From NCBI RefSeq assembly GCF_030811555.1, contig NZ_JAUSQZ010000001.1:6197241-6261240 (forward strand): DNA of 64,000 bases, in the 5' to 3' direction. Source of the DNA: Kineosporia succinea (GTDB lineage: Bacteria > Actinomycetota > Actinomycetes > Actinomycetales > Kineosporiaceae). Shown one piece after another: positions 25,109-33,339 of the stretch; position 1 is the first letter of the stretch, and each line of letters opens with the position of its first letter. Under the pieces are notes generated by a model. The model had not been told where the DNA came from. It worked only from the letters and a program-made list of their open reading frames with translations, and ran no database searches. Position numbers and translations under genes: made by a program.

Positions 25109-26143
25109 TTGACCGCCCAGATCCTGCCGTTCGACCCCACCGCGATCCCCGCCGCGATCCCCGCCGGGACCCAGACGCTGCTCCCGCCGCACGTCCGCGA
25201 CCGATGGAGCACGGCCGGCCCTGCGCACCTGGTCCTCGGGCACGACGCGGCCCTCCTGGTCAGTGCCCGCCCGCACACCGCCTACCTCAAGATCGTCGAC
25301 GCCGCCGGCTCCGCCCCGGCGATCGCCGCCCTGGTCGAGGCGCTCGCCGCGAAGGCCCGCGCCGACGGCCTGGTGCAGCTGAAATGGCAGGGCACACCGC
25401 CCACCCCGGTCGCGGGGTTCACCCCGCTCACCCCGCCGCTGCCCTCCGGGCCGGGCACCGACGTCCCCTCGACGGGTGCGGTGCGCTGGCTGGTGCCCGA
25501 CGTCACCGTGCGCCCGGCGCCCTACTACGCGCAGACCACCCACTACTCCTGCGGTGCGGTCAGCGCCCTCACCGCCGTCGGGGTCCTGACCCTCACGCCG
25601 GGGCTGAATGCCGCCCGGGAGATGGCCTTCTGGGAGGAGGCCACCAACCACCCGGCCTGTGAGCCGGTCGGGCTCGGAGTCGCGCTGGCCCGCCGTCACC
25701 CGGACCTCGACGTCACGATCGCCCTGGACATCGACCGGCCGGTGGTGCTCGAACACCTGGAACAGGCCGAGCAGGACTGGCGCGCGGCCCTTCAGGTCGC
25801 CTCACGCACCGAGGCGGCCGGGCTCGGGGTGCCCGTCTCGCCCGAGCGCCTGAGCGTGACCGAGTTGATCGAGGCCGCGCGCGCCGGCACCGAGGCGCTG
25901 ATGCTCATCTCGCTGGAACTCATGCGGTCGTTCGCGGTACCGCACTGGGTGCGCTGCTGCGGCACGGCCGGCGGGGCCGTCGTCATCGACGACCCCTCCG
26001 TCGACCCGGCCCGCGGCGAGAGCTGGGTCGACGGACACCTGCTGCCGGTGCGGGGCGAGGAGTTCGACCGGATGGCGGCGTACGGCCCGGAGGGTTACCG
26101 CGGAGCGGTGCTGCTCAGGTCACGGGCCGAAACAACCAGCTGA
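25109..26143 (+). CDS. C39-like cysteine peptidase family protein
   Basis: 344 residues. The C-terminal half has a papain-like set: Gln142 and Cys148 in YYAQTTHYSCGAVSALTA, His279 in VPHWVRCCG, and an Asp in VVIDDPSVD (about 294-295), as in the C39/DUF3335 peptidase-like family. The N-terminal 120 residues may be a diverged GNAT-like domain, but acetyl-CoA motifs are not visible. No signal peptide and no transporter are next to it, so it probably acts in the cytosol. Start is TTG at 25109 after CGGAG. Confidence 0.75.
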   Translation: MTAQILPFDPTAIPAAIPAGTQTLLPPHVRDRWSTAGPAHLVLGHDAALLVSARPHTAYLKIVDAAGSAPAIAALVEALAAKARADGLVQLKWQGTPPTPVAGFTPLTPPLPSGPGTDVPSTGAVRWLVPDVTVRPAPYYAQTTHYSCGAVSALTAVGVLTLTPGLNAAREMAFWEEATNHPACEPVGLGVALARRHPDLDVTIALDIDRPVVLEHLEQAEQDWRAALQVASRTEAAGLGVPVSPERLSVTELIEAARAGTEALMLISLELMRSFAVPHWVRCCGTAGGAVVIDDPSVDPARGESWVDGHLLPVRGEEFDRMAAYGPEGYRGAVLLRSRAETTS

Positions 26144-26157
26144 AAGCCGTCTTTCAG
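26140..26157. terminator. Bidirectional hairpin containing both stop codons
   Basis: CTGAAAG-CCGT-CTTTCAG. The rightward peptidase stop (26141-26143) and the leftward oxidoreductase stop (26154-26156) both lie inside the 7-bp stem, so one element ends two convergent genes. Confidence 0.6.
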
Positions 26158-27296
26158 GAGGCGGCGATGAGCCGGTCCGGCCCCAGGTCGGCCACGTCGA
26201 CCGGGGTCGGCTCCCCGAGCACCAGTGCGGCCAGCGTGTCCGCCCACAACGGCGCGAACGTGAAGGCGTACGTGCCGCCCGCCACGAGCAGCCCGTCGGC
26301 GCCGGGCACGGCCCCGATCACCGGCATCTCGTCGGGCGTGGCGGCCAGCGGCCCGGCCCACATCCGCAACAGCGAGAGCCGGCCCAGCGCGGGCAGAATC
26401 CGCACCGCCTCGGCCAGGTTGCCCGCCATCGAGGGCAGGGACGCGTGACTGCGGGCGTCCAGGTCGAGCGACCCGGCCGGCCATCCACCGCCGACCAGCA
26501 CGTTGCCCGCCGTCACCTGCTTCACGCTCAGCCCTCGCCCGATGTGCTGCACCAGGCACGGCAGGAGCGGGGGGACGCGGACGGTCACGTGCATCTGGAT
26601 GGCCACCGGCCGCATCCGCAGCGAGACCCCGGCCATGGCGGTCAAGGGCTGGATCCAGGGACCGGCCGTGTTGACCACCCAGCGGCAGGACGTCTCACCC
26701 GACGGCGTCGAGACCACCCACCCGTCACCGGCCCGGTGCAAGCCCGTGACCGGGGTCCCCGGGCGCAGCCGCACGCCGCGGCGCTCCCCGGCCCGCAGCC
26801 AGGCCGGCCCGGCCAGCAGCGGATTCGCGTACCCGTCGTCCGGGCACCAGGTGGCCGCCCGCACCGTCGGGCCCAGCACCGGCAGCTCGGCGCGGGCCGC
26901 GTCACCGTCGAGAATCTCGGTGCGGATCCCGATCTCGCGCTCCCAGGCCGCCTTCGTCGTCAGCTGTTCCAGGTCGTCGTCGCTCTCGGCGACCATGAAG
27001 CCACCCGGGCGCCGCACCTCGAGATCCTCGTCGAGCTCGGCCTCGACCTTGCTCCACCGGTCGCTGGCCGCCTTCTGCAACGGCAGGAAACGCCGGCTGT
27101 CGACCGGCACGGCCTGCCCGGGACGACGCGTGTGGATGGCCTGGATGTGCAGGTTGCCGGCGGTGGTGCCCGACCCCTCCCGGTTCGGGGCGCCCCGCTC
27201 CAGAACCTCGACGCTGAGCCCTCTTCCGGCCAGCCGGAAGGCGGCGGCGGCACCCAGCACACCGGCCCCCACGACCACCACGTCCGCTGTGCCCAT
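26154..27296 (-). CDS. FAD-dependent amine/amino-acid oxidoreductase, DAO-type subunit
   Basis: 380 residues. N-terminal FAD motif VVVGAGVLGAAAAFRLAGRG (about 6-25), a DAO-fold catalytic part (FMVAESDDDLEQL, DDGYANPL) and a C-terminal GGTYAFTFAPLWADTLAALV FAD contact. With the next two genes upstream it matches the three-subunit dehydrogenases of the HcnABC, opine oxidase and D-hydroxyproline dehydrogenase (LhpBEF) type; this is the catalytic HcnC-like subunit. Start at ATG 27296 or 27299, overlapping the previous stop; AGGAGG lies just upstream. Confidence 0.88.
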   Translation of the reverse strand: MGTADVVVVGAGVLGAAAAFRLAGRGLSVEVLERGAPNREGSGTTAGNLHIQAIHTRRPGQAVPVDSRRFLPLQKAASDRWSKVEAELDEDLEVRRPGGFMVAESDDDLEQLTTKAAWEREIGIRTEILDGDAARAELPVLGPTVRAATWCPDDGYANPLLAGPAWLRAGERRGVRLRPGTPVTGLHRAGDGWVVSTPSGETSCRWVVNTAGPWIQPLTAMAGVSLRMRPVAIQMHVTVRVPPLLPCLVQHIGRGLSVKQVTAGNVLVGGGWPAGSLDLDARSHASLPSMAGNLAEAVRILPALGRLSLLRMWAGPLAATPDEMPVIGAVPGADGLLVAGGTYAFTFAPLWADTLAALVLGEPTPVDVADLGPDRLIAAS

Positions 27297-28687
27297 CATG
27301 CCTCCTGAACGGTGTCGGTGAGCTCGCCGGACGAGAGCAGCGGCGAGGCCACCAGATCGGCGACCGGCACGGGCCGCAACGGCACCCGTGAGGCCAGCGA
27401 CTCCGGTGTCGTGCCCCGCAGCGCACACAGCGCGGGCGCGCAGTAGCGACCCTGGCACGGGCCCATCCCGGCCCGGGTCAGCGTCTTGGCGGCACTGACG
27501 TCCGCCGACGACCCGGCGTCGGCCGCCCGGACCTGCCCGACCGTGGTGCCCTCGCACCGGCACAGCTGTGTCTCGTCCGGCGCCGAATCCATCAGCTTGC
27601 GGGCCAGTTCACCCGCCCCCGGGTACAGCGAGCGGCTCAGCGCGGCGAACGCGTGCTCACGCCGCGCCCGGCGCACCGCCGCGGGCGGCGCGGACAGCGC
27701 CCGCCCGGACGCGTCCGCCACCACCGCCGCGGCCACCAGGGCCCCTTCGGCCCGTGCCGCGAGACTGCCCGCGATGCCGGTGGTCTCACCGGCCGCGTAC
27801 CATCCCGGAACCGACGTGCGTCCGTACGCGTCGACGTCCACCGTCAGGTCGTTGTCGTGCTCGTCGACCACGCACCGCGCCCCGGCCAGGCGCAGCAGAT
27901 CGACCTGCGCGCGGAACCCGTACCCCACGACCAGCGTGTCGGCCGCCACCCGGAAGGGCGATGAATTCCCGTCCAGGGCCGAGATCTCGACGCTCTGCAG
28001 CTCGGACCCCGAGGTCTGGACACCCCGCACCACCGACCCCTGGACCAGGCGCGTGCCCGAGCGCAGCAACGGCCACAGCTCCCGCGCGAACTGCACGAGC
28101 TTGCCCGGGTGACGCAGCGAGCGGATCTGCGCCGCGCCCACCCCGTACGGGTGCCCCGCCTCGACCAGGGCGACCACGCGCCCACCGGCCCGCGTGATCG
28201 CCGCCGCCACCGGCAGCAGGAACGGCCCCGACCCGGCGACCACGACCCGCGCCCCCACGGCCACCCCGTCGGACGAAGCCAGGTGCTGCGCGAAACCACC
28301 CGAGACCACGCTCGGGTGCTGCCAACCCGGGAACGGCAGCGAACGCTCGGTCGCCCCCGTGGCCACCACGACCCGCTCGGCGCGCACGGCGTGCACCCCC
28401 GCCGGGTCCGAACGCACCCACAGCGTCGAGCTCTCGGCCGCCCACACCGTGGTGCCCGTCAGTACCTCGACGCCGGCGGCCACCACCTGCCCGGCCAGAA
28501 CTCTTCCCTCCGGCCGGTGTTCACCCAGCCGCGCCCGGACCGACGCGGCCCGGGGATGGAAGTACTGCCCACCCAGCTCGTGGTGCTCGTCGATCAGGAC
28601 GACCGAGAGGCCCGCCCGGGCGGTCGCGAGCGCGGCCTCCATCCCGGCCGGCCCGCCCCCGACCACGGCGACGTCGTAGGTGGTCAC
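27296..28687 (-). CDS. FAD/NAD-binding subunit of amine dehydrogenase with Cys-rich C-terminus
   Basis: 463 residues. First dinucleotide motif VVGGGPAGMEAALATARAG (about 8-26), second VVVAGSGPFLLPVAA, and a C-terminal BFD-like segment with CRCEGTTVGQV and GMGPCQGRYC (four cysteines, expected to hold a 2Fe-2S cluster). This is the HcnB/OoxA-like subunit that carries electrons from the DAO-type subunit. GTG at 28687 has GAGGA 7 bases upstream and overlaps the small ferredoxin gene. Electron acceptor unknown. Confidence 0.9.
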   Translation of the reverse strand: MTTYDVAVVGGGPAGMEAALATARAGLSVVLIDEHHELGGQYFHPRAASVRARLGEHRPEGRVLAGQVVAAGVEVLTGTTVWAAESSTLWVRSDPAGVHAVRAERVVVATGATERSLPFPGWQHPSVVSGGFAQHLASSDGVAVGARVVVAGSGPFLLPVAAAITRAGGRVVALVEAGHPYGVGAAQIRSLRHPGKLVQFARELWPLLRSGTRLVQGSVVRGVQTSGSELQSVEISALDGNSSPFRVAADTLVVGYGFRAQVDLLRLAGARCVVDEHDNDLTVDVDAYGRTSVPGWYAAGETTGIAGSLAARAEGALVAAAVVADASGRALSAPPAAVRRARREHAFAALSRSLYPGAGELARKLMDSAPDETQLCRCEGTTVGQVRAADAGSSADVSAAKTLTRAGMGPCQGRYCAPALCALRGTTPESLASRVPLRPVPVADLVASPLLSSGELTDTVQEA

Positions 28688-28923
28688 GGGGTGGTCCTCA
28701 CGTCGAGCCCGTCGCGCACGGCGGTCAGGCAGGCGCGGGTGCCGGGCTGCCCGTCGATCTCGACCAGGCACTCGAAGCAGGTGCCCATCCCGCACCACGG
28801 GCCGCGCGGCTCGGAGGTCACGAGATGCCGGCGTACTGCTTTCACGTCGAGGGTGCGCAGGGCGGCCGTGACCGAGATCCCCGCCTCCACCTCGTGCGGG
28901 GTGCCGTCGACGGTGATCCTCAT
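28684..28923 (-). CDS. Small 2Fe-2S ferredoxin-like subunit of amine dehydrogenase
   Basis: 79 residues. WCGMGTCFECLVEIDG, then ACL about 18 residues later, supplies the cysteines of a plant-type 2Fe-2S cluster, as in HcnA, OoxC or LhpE-like subunits. It overlaps its neighbours on both sides by 4 bases, so the three dehydrogenase genes are translationally coupled with the PLP enzyme gene ahead of them. Confidence 0.9.
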   Translation of the reverse strand: MRITVDGTPHEVEAGISVTAALRTLDVKAVRRHLVTSEPRGPWCGMGTCFECLVEIDGQPGTRACLTAVRDGLDVRTTP

Positions 28924-29801
28924 ACGGTGCGCCGCAGCAGCTGGTCGTTGAGGCGGTCGGTCAGCTCCCGGTCGACCGTCACGTCCTTGCCGTCGAGGGT
29001 GTGCACCGGCGTGGCCAGGCGCTGCGAGTTCGTCATCCACAGGGCGTCGGCCGCGGCCAGCTCGTCGAGGGTCACGTCGCGGATCCGGGTGGTGAAACCC
29101 TCGGCCGCCAGCAGGTCGAGCATGTCCATCTGTGCGGTGCCGGGCAGGATCCCGCTCTCCGGCGGCGTGGTCACGAAAATGCCGTCCAGACGCAGAACGA
29201 CGGACGACGTGGGCCCCTCGAGCAGGAACCCGTCGGTGGTCGTGAACAGCACGTCGTCGGCCCCACGGCGCACGGCCTCGCGCAGCACCGACCGGTTGAC
29301 CGCGTAGGAGAGGGTTTTCGCGCCCTGCAGCAACCAGGGGGCGGTCTCGGCGATGTCGCGGGCGTACCCCCGCGAGAGCGTCACCACCGAGATACCGGTG
29401 GTGCGCTCACGGCTCCAGGCCGGGTTGACGTCGAGGTGCACGAAGCCGCGCGCCCCGGGGACGCCGCTGTACTCCTCGCCGCGGGTGAGCACGTACTTGG
29501 CGAAAGCGTCCTTCACCGGCCCGAGTTCACGGATACCGGCCTGCACGGCGTCGCGGTAGGCGTCGAGGTCGGGCTCGGGCAGGTCGAGCATGCGCGCCGA
29601 GCGGGCGAAACGCTGCAGGTGCGCCTCGGCGGCGTGCACGTAGCCGTCGTGGATGGCCACGGTCTCGAAGATGCCGTCACCGCGGGTGATCCCGAGGTCG
29701 GTGGCGGTGATGACCGGGGTGCCGACCGGCAGCACGCGGAAGGCGGGACCATCGCCGGGCATACCGATCGCGGGACGGTCGATGAGGATGAGCGCGGGCA
29801 A
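28920..29801 (-). CDS. Class IV PLP enzyme (D-amino-acid / branched-chain aminotransferase or ADC lyase type)
   Basis: 293 residues. The PLP lysine is Lys162 in LLQGAKTLSYAVNRS and the conserved glutamate is Glu195 in GFLLEGPTSSVV; GITRGDGIFETV is the family N-terminal motif. It could be a D-amino-acid transaminase, branched-chain transaminase or aminodeoxychorismate lyase. The dehydrogenase context favours amino-acid catabolism. No ATG; TTG at 29801 follows GGAGG by 5 bases. Confidence 0.85.
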   Translation of the reverse strand: MPALILIDRPAIGMPGDGPAFRVLPVGTPVITATDLGITRGDGIFETVAIHDGYVHAAEAHLQRFARSARMLDLPEPDLDAYRDAVQAGIRELGPVKDAFAKYVLTRGEEYSGVPGARGFVHLDVNPAWSRERTTGISVVTLSRGYARDIAETAPWLLQGAKTLSYAVNRSVLREAVRRGADDVLFTTTDGFLLEGPTSSVVLRLDGIFVTTPPESGILPGTAQMDMLDLLAAEGFTTRIRDVTLDELAAADALWMTNSQRLATPVHTLDGKDVTVDRELTDRLNDQLLRRTV

Positions 29802-29820
29802 CGGTACCTCCGTGGGGGTT

Positions 29821-30837
29821 TCAGGCTCTGGGGGGTGCGCACGAGGACCGCAGCAGCAGCTCGGCCCCGACCCGGTAGGTGCGGGTGTCACGGTGGGCCG
29901 GGTCGCGTCGGCGCAACTGGTCCATCAGCAGGTTGACGGCCAGATCGGCCATCGCCTGGGCGCCGTTGTCGACGACCGTGACCGGCGGCTGCCACATCTG
30001 CAGCACCGGCATGTCTTCGTAGCAGACCAGGGACAGGTCGTGGGGAATGCTCACGCCGCGGGCCACCAGGGCCGGCAGCACGCCGAAGGAGGCCTCGTGG
30101 TTGGCCGACAGCAGCGCGGTGATGCGGCGGTCCTGCGAGAGTAGCCGATCCACGGCCGAACTGCCGAACTCGGGGGTGAAAGGCCCTCGCTCGACGAGGG
30201 ATTCGTCCAGGTCGATCCCCTCGGAGGCCAGGGCCTCCCGGTAGCCGCGCAGCCGCTCGCGGCCGGAGTCGGCGGTGTCCAGGGCCCCGATGAAACCGAT
30301 GGCGCGGTGGCCCAGTTCGAGCAGGTAGCGGGTGGCCTGGTAGGAGCCGTCGCGGTCGGCGGCCAGCACGGTGGGGGAGGCGCTGTCGCGGGATGAGCGG
30401 ATCACGTTGACGACCGCGGTGCCGGAGCTCTGCAGCTGGTTGGTGATGGCCGAGTTCTGCCCGGAGCCGATGACGACGACACCGTCGACGCCGTGGTCGG
30501 CGAGGGTCTCCAGCAGGTTGCGCTCGGTGGTGACGTCGGCGTCGGTGGTGCAGAGGATGAGCTGGTAGCCCTCGGAGGCCAGCCGGCGCTGCACGACCTG
30601 GGCGATGGTGTGGAACGACGCGTTGAGCAGGTTGTTCAGCACCAGGCCGACCAGGCGGGACTCCCGCGAGCGCAGCGACCGGGCGGCGCGGTTGACGCGG
30701 TAGCCCAGCTCGCCGGCGGCGGCCATCACCCGGGCGCGGGTCTCCTCGGAGATCGAGGCGGAGCCGCCGAGGGCGCGTGAGGCGGTGGAGACCGAGACGC
30801 CGGCGTGCTCGGCGACCTCGCGCATGGTCACGGACAT
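29821..30837 (-). CDS. LacI-family transcriptional regulator
   Basis: 338 residues. HTH at 1-50 (MREVAEHAGVSVSTASRALG with hinge RAARSLRS) and a periplasmic-binding-protein-like effector domain (LVGLVLNNLLNASFHTIAQ, GHRAIGFIGALDTADSGRER). First gene of the leftward operon with the PLP enzyme and amine dehydrogenase, divergent from the lyase/hydantoinase operon. Two near-identical 16-bp sites in the shared gap make it the evident regulator of both arms. ATG at 30837 chosen by family start. Confidence 0.93.
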   Translation of the reverse strand: MSVTMREVAEHAGVSVSTASRALGGSASISEETRARVMAAAGELGYRVNRAARSLRSRESRLVGLVLNNLLNASFHTIAQVVQRRLASEGYQLILCTTDADVTTERNLLETLADHGVDGVVVIGSGQNSAITNQLQSSGTAVVNVIRSSRDSASPTVLAADRDGSYQATRYLLELGHRAIGFIGALDTADSGRERLRGYREALASEGIDLDESLVERGPFTPEFGSSAVDRLLSQDRRITALLSANHEASFGVLPALVARGVSIPHDLSLVCYEDMPVLQMWQPPVTVVDNGAQAMADLAVNLLMDQLRRRDPAHRDTRTYRVGAELLLRSSCAPPRA

Positions 30838-30917
30838 CGGGCGGGACCCCCCAGGGATTCGGGCATCGGGGACGGCGGGAGCGTGCTGGGACATCCCTAC
30901 CATCGCCGGGAAGCGTT

Positions 30918-30933
30918 GTGCAATCGTTCCCAC
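30918..30933. promoter_or_regulatory. LacI-type operator 1
   Basis: GTGCAATCGTTCCCAC, a 16-bp pseudopalindrome with the central CG typical of LacI operators, 81 bases upstream of the LacI start codon. It differs from operator 2 at one position. Confidence 0.7.
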
Positions 30934-31026
30934 GGATGGCTTCCTGAGTGGCGAGTTAACAAGAGTTTCGGCGTGTAAACATCAAGTTTCGCGGCTTGAT
31001 TGCTCGTTCATGGCCCATGCAAGAGT

Positions 31027-31042
31027 GTGCAAACGTTCCCAC
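31027..31042. promoter_or_regulatory. LacI-type operator 2
   Basis: GTGCAAACGTTCCCAC in the same orientation as operator 1, 109 bases away, about 40 bases before the rightward lyase start. Its placement near the start of the rightward transcript suits direct repression. Confidence 0.7.
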
Positions 31043-31084
31043 TAAGCGACAGGTGTGGACGACGCATTCGAACCGAGAGTGATC

Positions 31085-32026
31085 ATGGACCGCGACGACG
31101 TGACCTGGAGCGGCTACTGGCCCGCTGCCCCCACCCCGTTCACCGCCGGGCTCGAGCTCGACGAGGCCGGCCTGGCCGCCCTGCTGGAGATGTACGCCGG
31201 TGACGGTGTGCACGGGGTGCTGCTCAACGGCAGCACGGGGGAGTGGTTCAGCCAGAGCCCGGCCGAGCGCCGCCGGGTCGCCGAGGTCGGCGTCGAGGCG
31301 GTCGCCGGCCGCTACCCGGTCGTGGTCGGCGTCTCCGCGTTCACCGCGGCCGAGGCCGCCGAGCTGGCCCGGCACGCGAAGGCGGCCGGCGCCGACGGTG
31401 TCCTGGCCACGGTGCCGCCGTACGTGCACCCCTCCCCGGCGGAGGTGCTCGCCTTCTACCGTGAGGTGAGCGAGGCCACCGACCTGCCGTTCATGGTCTA
31501 CAACTGGCCGCGCGGGGTGGCCGTCGACCTGGCCGCGGTGCCGGGCCTGATGTCCGGCCTGGCCGACCTGCCGAACGTGGCCGCGATCAAGGACTCCACC
31601 GGCGACTGGCTCGCCATGCTCGCCACCGTCGAGGCGGTCAGCGACCGGGTGCGGGTCTTCGGTTCCCTCACCCACCGGCGCGGCCTGGCCCTGATGGCCG
31701 GCGGGCTCGGCGGTGACGGCGCCATCGACGGCGGCGGCATCGGGGCCCGCTACGGCGTCCCCTTCTTCGAGGCCGCCCTCCGGGGCGACATCGCCACCGC
31801 CCGCACCTGGGCCGACCGTTACCAGAAGCTGTCCGCCGGGATGATCGCCCCGGACTACTCCGGTCGCTTCGCCTCCCCGATCAGCCAGCTCAAGGCCGCG
31901 ATGAACCTTCTCGGTCAGCCGGGCGCCGGTTCGGTGCGCCCGCCGCTGCTGCCGGTGACCGACCCGATCGTCCTCAAGCAGATTGCCGGCGTCCTGACCG
32001 ACGCCGGTTTCACACCGGAGGCCTGA
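31085..32026 (+). CDS. Dihydrodipicolinate synthase-family lyase/aldolase
   Basis: 313 residues, TIM barrel. The Schiff-base lysine is Lys169 in AAIKDSTGDW, the catalytic tyrosine Tyr139 in PFMVYNWP, and the carboxylate-binding loop is NGSTGEW (49-55). The family includes biosynthetic DapA, sialate lyase, keto-deoxy sugar aldolases and the hydroxyproline-pathway deaminase LhpC. The catabolic context argues against lysine biosynthesis. ATG 31085 is chosen; GTG at 31055 adds ten residues. Gene order and operators mark it as first of the rightward operon. Confidence 0.88.
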   Translation: MDRDDVTWSGYWPAAPTPFTAGLELDEAGLAALLEMYAGDGVHGVLLNGSTGEWFSQSPAERRRVAEVGVEAVAGRYPVVVGVSAFTAAEAAELARHAKAAGADGVLATVPPYVHPSPAEVLAFYREVSEATDLPFMVYNWPRGVAVDLAAVPGLMSGLADLPNVAAIKDSTGDWLAMLATVEAVSDRVRVFGSLTHRRGLALMAGGLGGDGAIDGGGIGARYGVPFFEAALRGDIATARTWADRYQKLSAGMIAPDYSGRFASPISQLKAAMNLLGQPGAGSVRPPLLPVTDPIVLKQIAGVLTDAGFTPEA

Positions 32027-32031
32027 CCCGC

Positions 32032-33339
32032 ATGCTCAACACCAACCCCCGCCCGGCGCGTCCCGGCATGCCGGGACACCCGGCCACCCTGTGGCTGACC
32101 GGCGGCCACGTCGTGGACGTGGTCACCAGCACCGTCAGCCCGAACGACGTGGCCGTGTTCGACGGCAGGATCAGCTGGATCGGCCCCGCGAACCCGCAGG
32201 AGGGCGACGCGGTCGTCGACCTGGACGGCCGGTACCTGGTGCCCGGTCTGGTCTCCGTGCACACCCACCTGACCATCGTGTACCCGTTCGACGACACCGA
32301 CGTGAACGAGAGCTCGGCCGCCTCGGCGCTGCGCGCGGCCAGCCGGGCCCGCGACGCCCTGTGGGCCGGCGTCACCACCGTGCGCACCCTCGACGAGCAG
32401 AACCGCGCCGACATCGAGCTGCGCCGGGCCGCCGTGAGCAACCGCTGGGCCCTGGACGTGCCCCGGATCCTGGCCTCCGGCCGCGCGATCGGGATCACCG
32501 GTGGCCACGGCAAGGGCATGGCCTGCTCCTACGCCGACGGTCACGACGAGTTCCTCAAGGCCGCGCGCCAGGAGCTGGAGGCCGGCGCCGACCACATCAA
32601 GGTCTTCATCACCGGCGGCATCGCGCACGCCGGGGAGTCGTTCAACGGCGCGCAGATGACGACCGACGAGATGAAGGCCGTGGTGCGGGCCACCGGCGAG
32701 CACGGCACCTACGTGGTCGCGCACGCCGGGGGCGGCGAGGCGATCCGCGAGGCGATGAGCGTCGGCATCACCCGCTTCGAGCACGGCTACGACCTGGACG
32801 AGCAGACCGTCACCGAGATGGCCTCCCACCGCGCCTATCTCACTCCCACCCTGTCGGTCACCAGCTGCCCGCAGTGGATGCTCGACCACGGCTTCACCCA
32901 GGGCCAGGTCGACGTGGCCCGGCGCGTGCACCCGATCCACCTGGCCTCGATCCAGCGGGCCTTCGGGAAGGCCGTCGTGACGGCCGGGGAGCTGGACGGT
33001 GACGGCATCCGCATCGTGGCCGGCACCGACTACCTGCCCGGCGAGCCGAACGACGGAACCTCCTGCGCGGTGCGGGAGATCGAGCTGCTCGAGCAGGCCG
33101 GCCTGCCCACGCCGGCGGCGCTGCGCGCCGGGACCTGGGAGGCCGCCCGCCTGCTGGGACGCGAGGACGAGTTCGGGTCGGTCCGCGAGGGACTCGCGGG
33201 CGACCTGCTGATCATCGAGGAGGACCCCACCGTGACCGTCTCCGCGCTGCGGACCATCGGCACCGTCATCCAGGCCGGGCGCCTGGTGCGCTCGGACCTG
33301 CCCGGCACCCAGGACCTGACCAGGGCGGTGTACGCGTGA
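32032..33339 (+). CDS. Metal-dependent amidohydrolase
   Basis: 435 residues. The binuclear-metal set is complete: His77/His79 (HTH), Lys190 (HIKVFITGG, likely carbamylated), His231 (VAHAGG), His251 (FEHGYD) and Asp333 (AGTDYL). Nearest relatives by pattern are Xaa-Pro dipeptidase-like and imidazolonepropionase-like amidohydrolases. It starts 5 bases after the lyase stop and overlaps the next gene, placing amide or ring hydrolysis in the pathway. Confidence 0.88.
   Translation: MLNTNPRPARPGMPGHPATLWLTGGHVVDVVTSTVSPNDVAVFDGRISWIGPANPQEGDAVVDLDGRYLVPGLVSVHTHLTIVYPFDDTDVNESSAASALRAASRARDALWAGVTTVRTLDEQNRADIELRRAAVSNRWALDVPRILASGRAIGITGGHGKGMACSYADGHDEFLKAARQELEAGADHIKVFITGGIAHAGESFNGAQMTTDEMKAVVRATGEHGTYVVAHAGGGEAIREAMSVGITRFEHGYDLDEQTVTEMASHRAYLTPTLSVTSCPQWMLDHGFTQGQVDVARRVHPIHLASIQRAFGKAVVTAGELDGDGIRIVAGTDYLPGEPNDGTSCAVREIELLEQAGLPTPAALRAGTWEAARLLGREDEFGSVREGLAGDLLIIEEDPTVTVSALRTIGTVIQAGRLVRSDLPGTQDLTRAVYA

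Noticed and set aside
31085-32026. Lysine-biosynthesis DapA
   Set aside because: The fold and lysine fit DHDPS, but it is the first gene of a LacI-controlled catabolic operon, so a biosynthetic role is unlikely.
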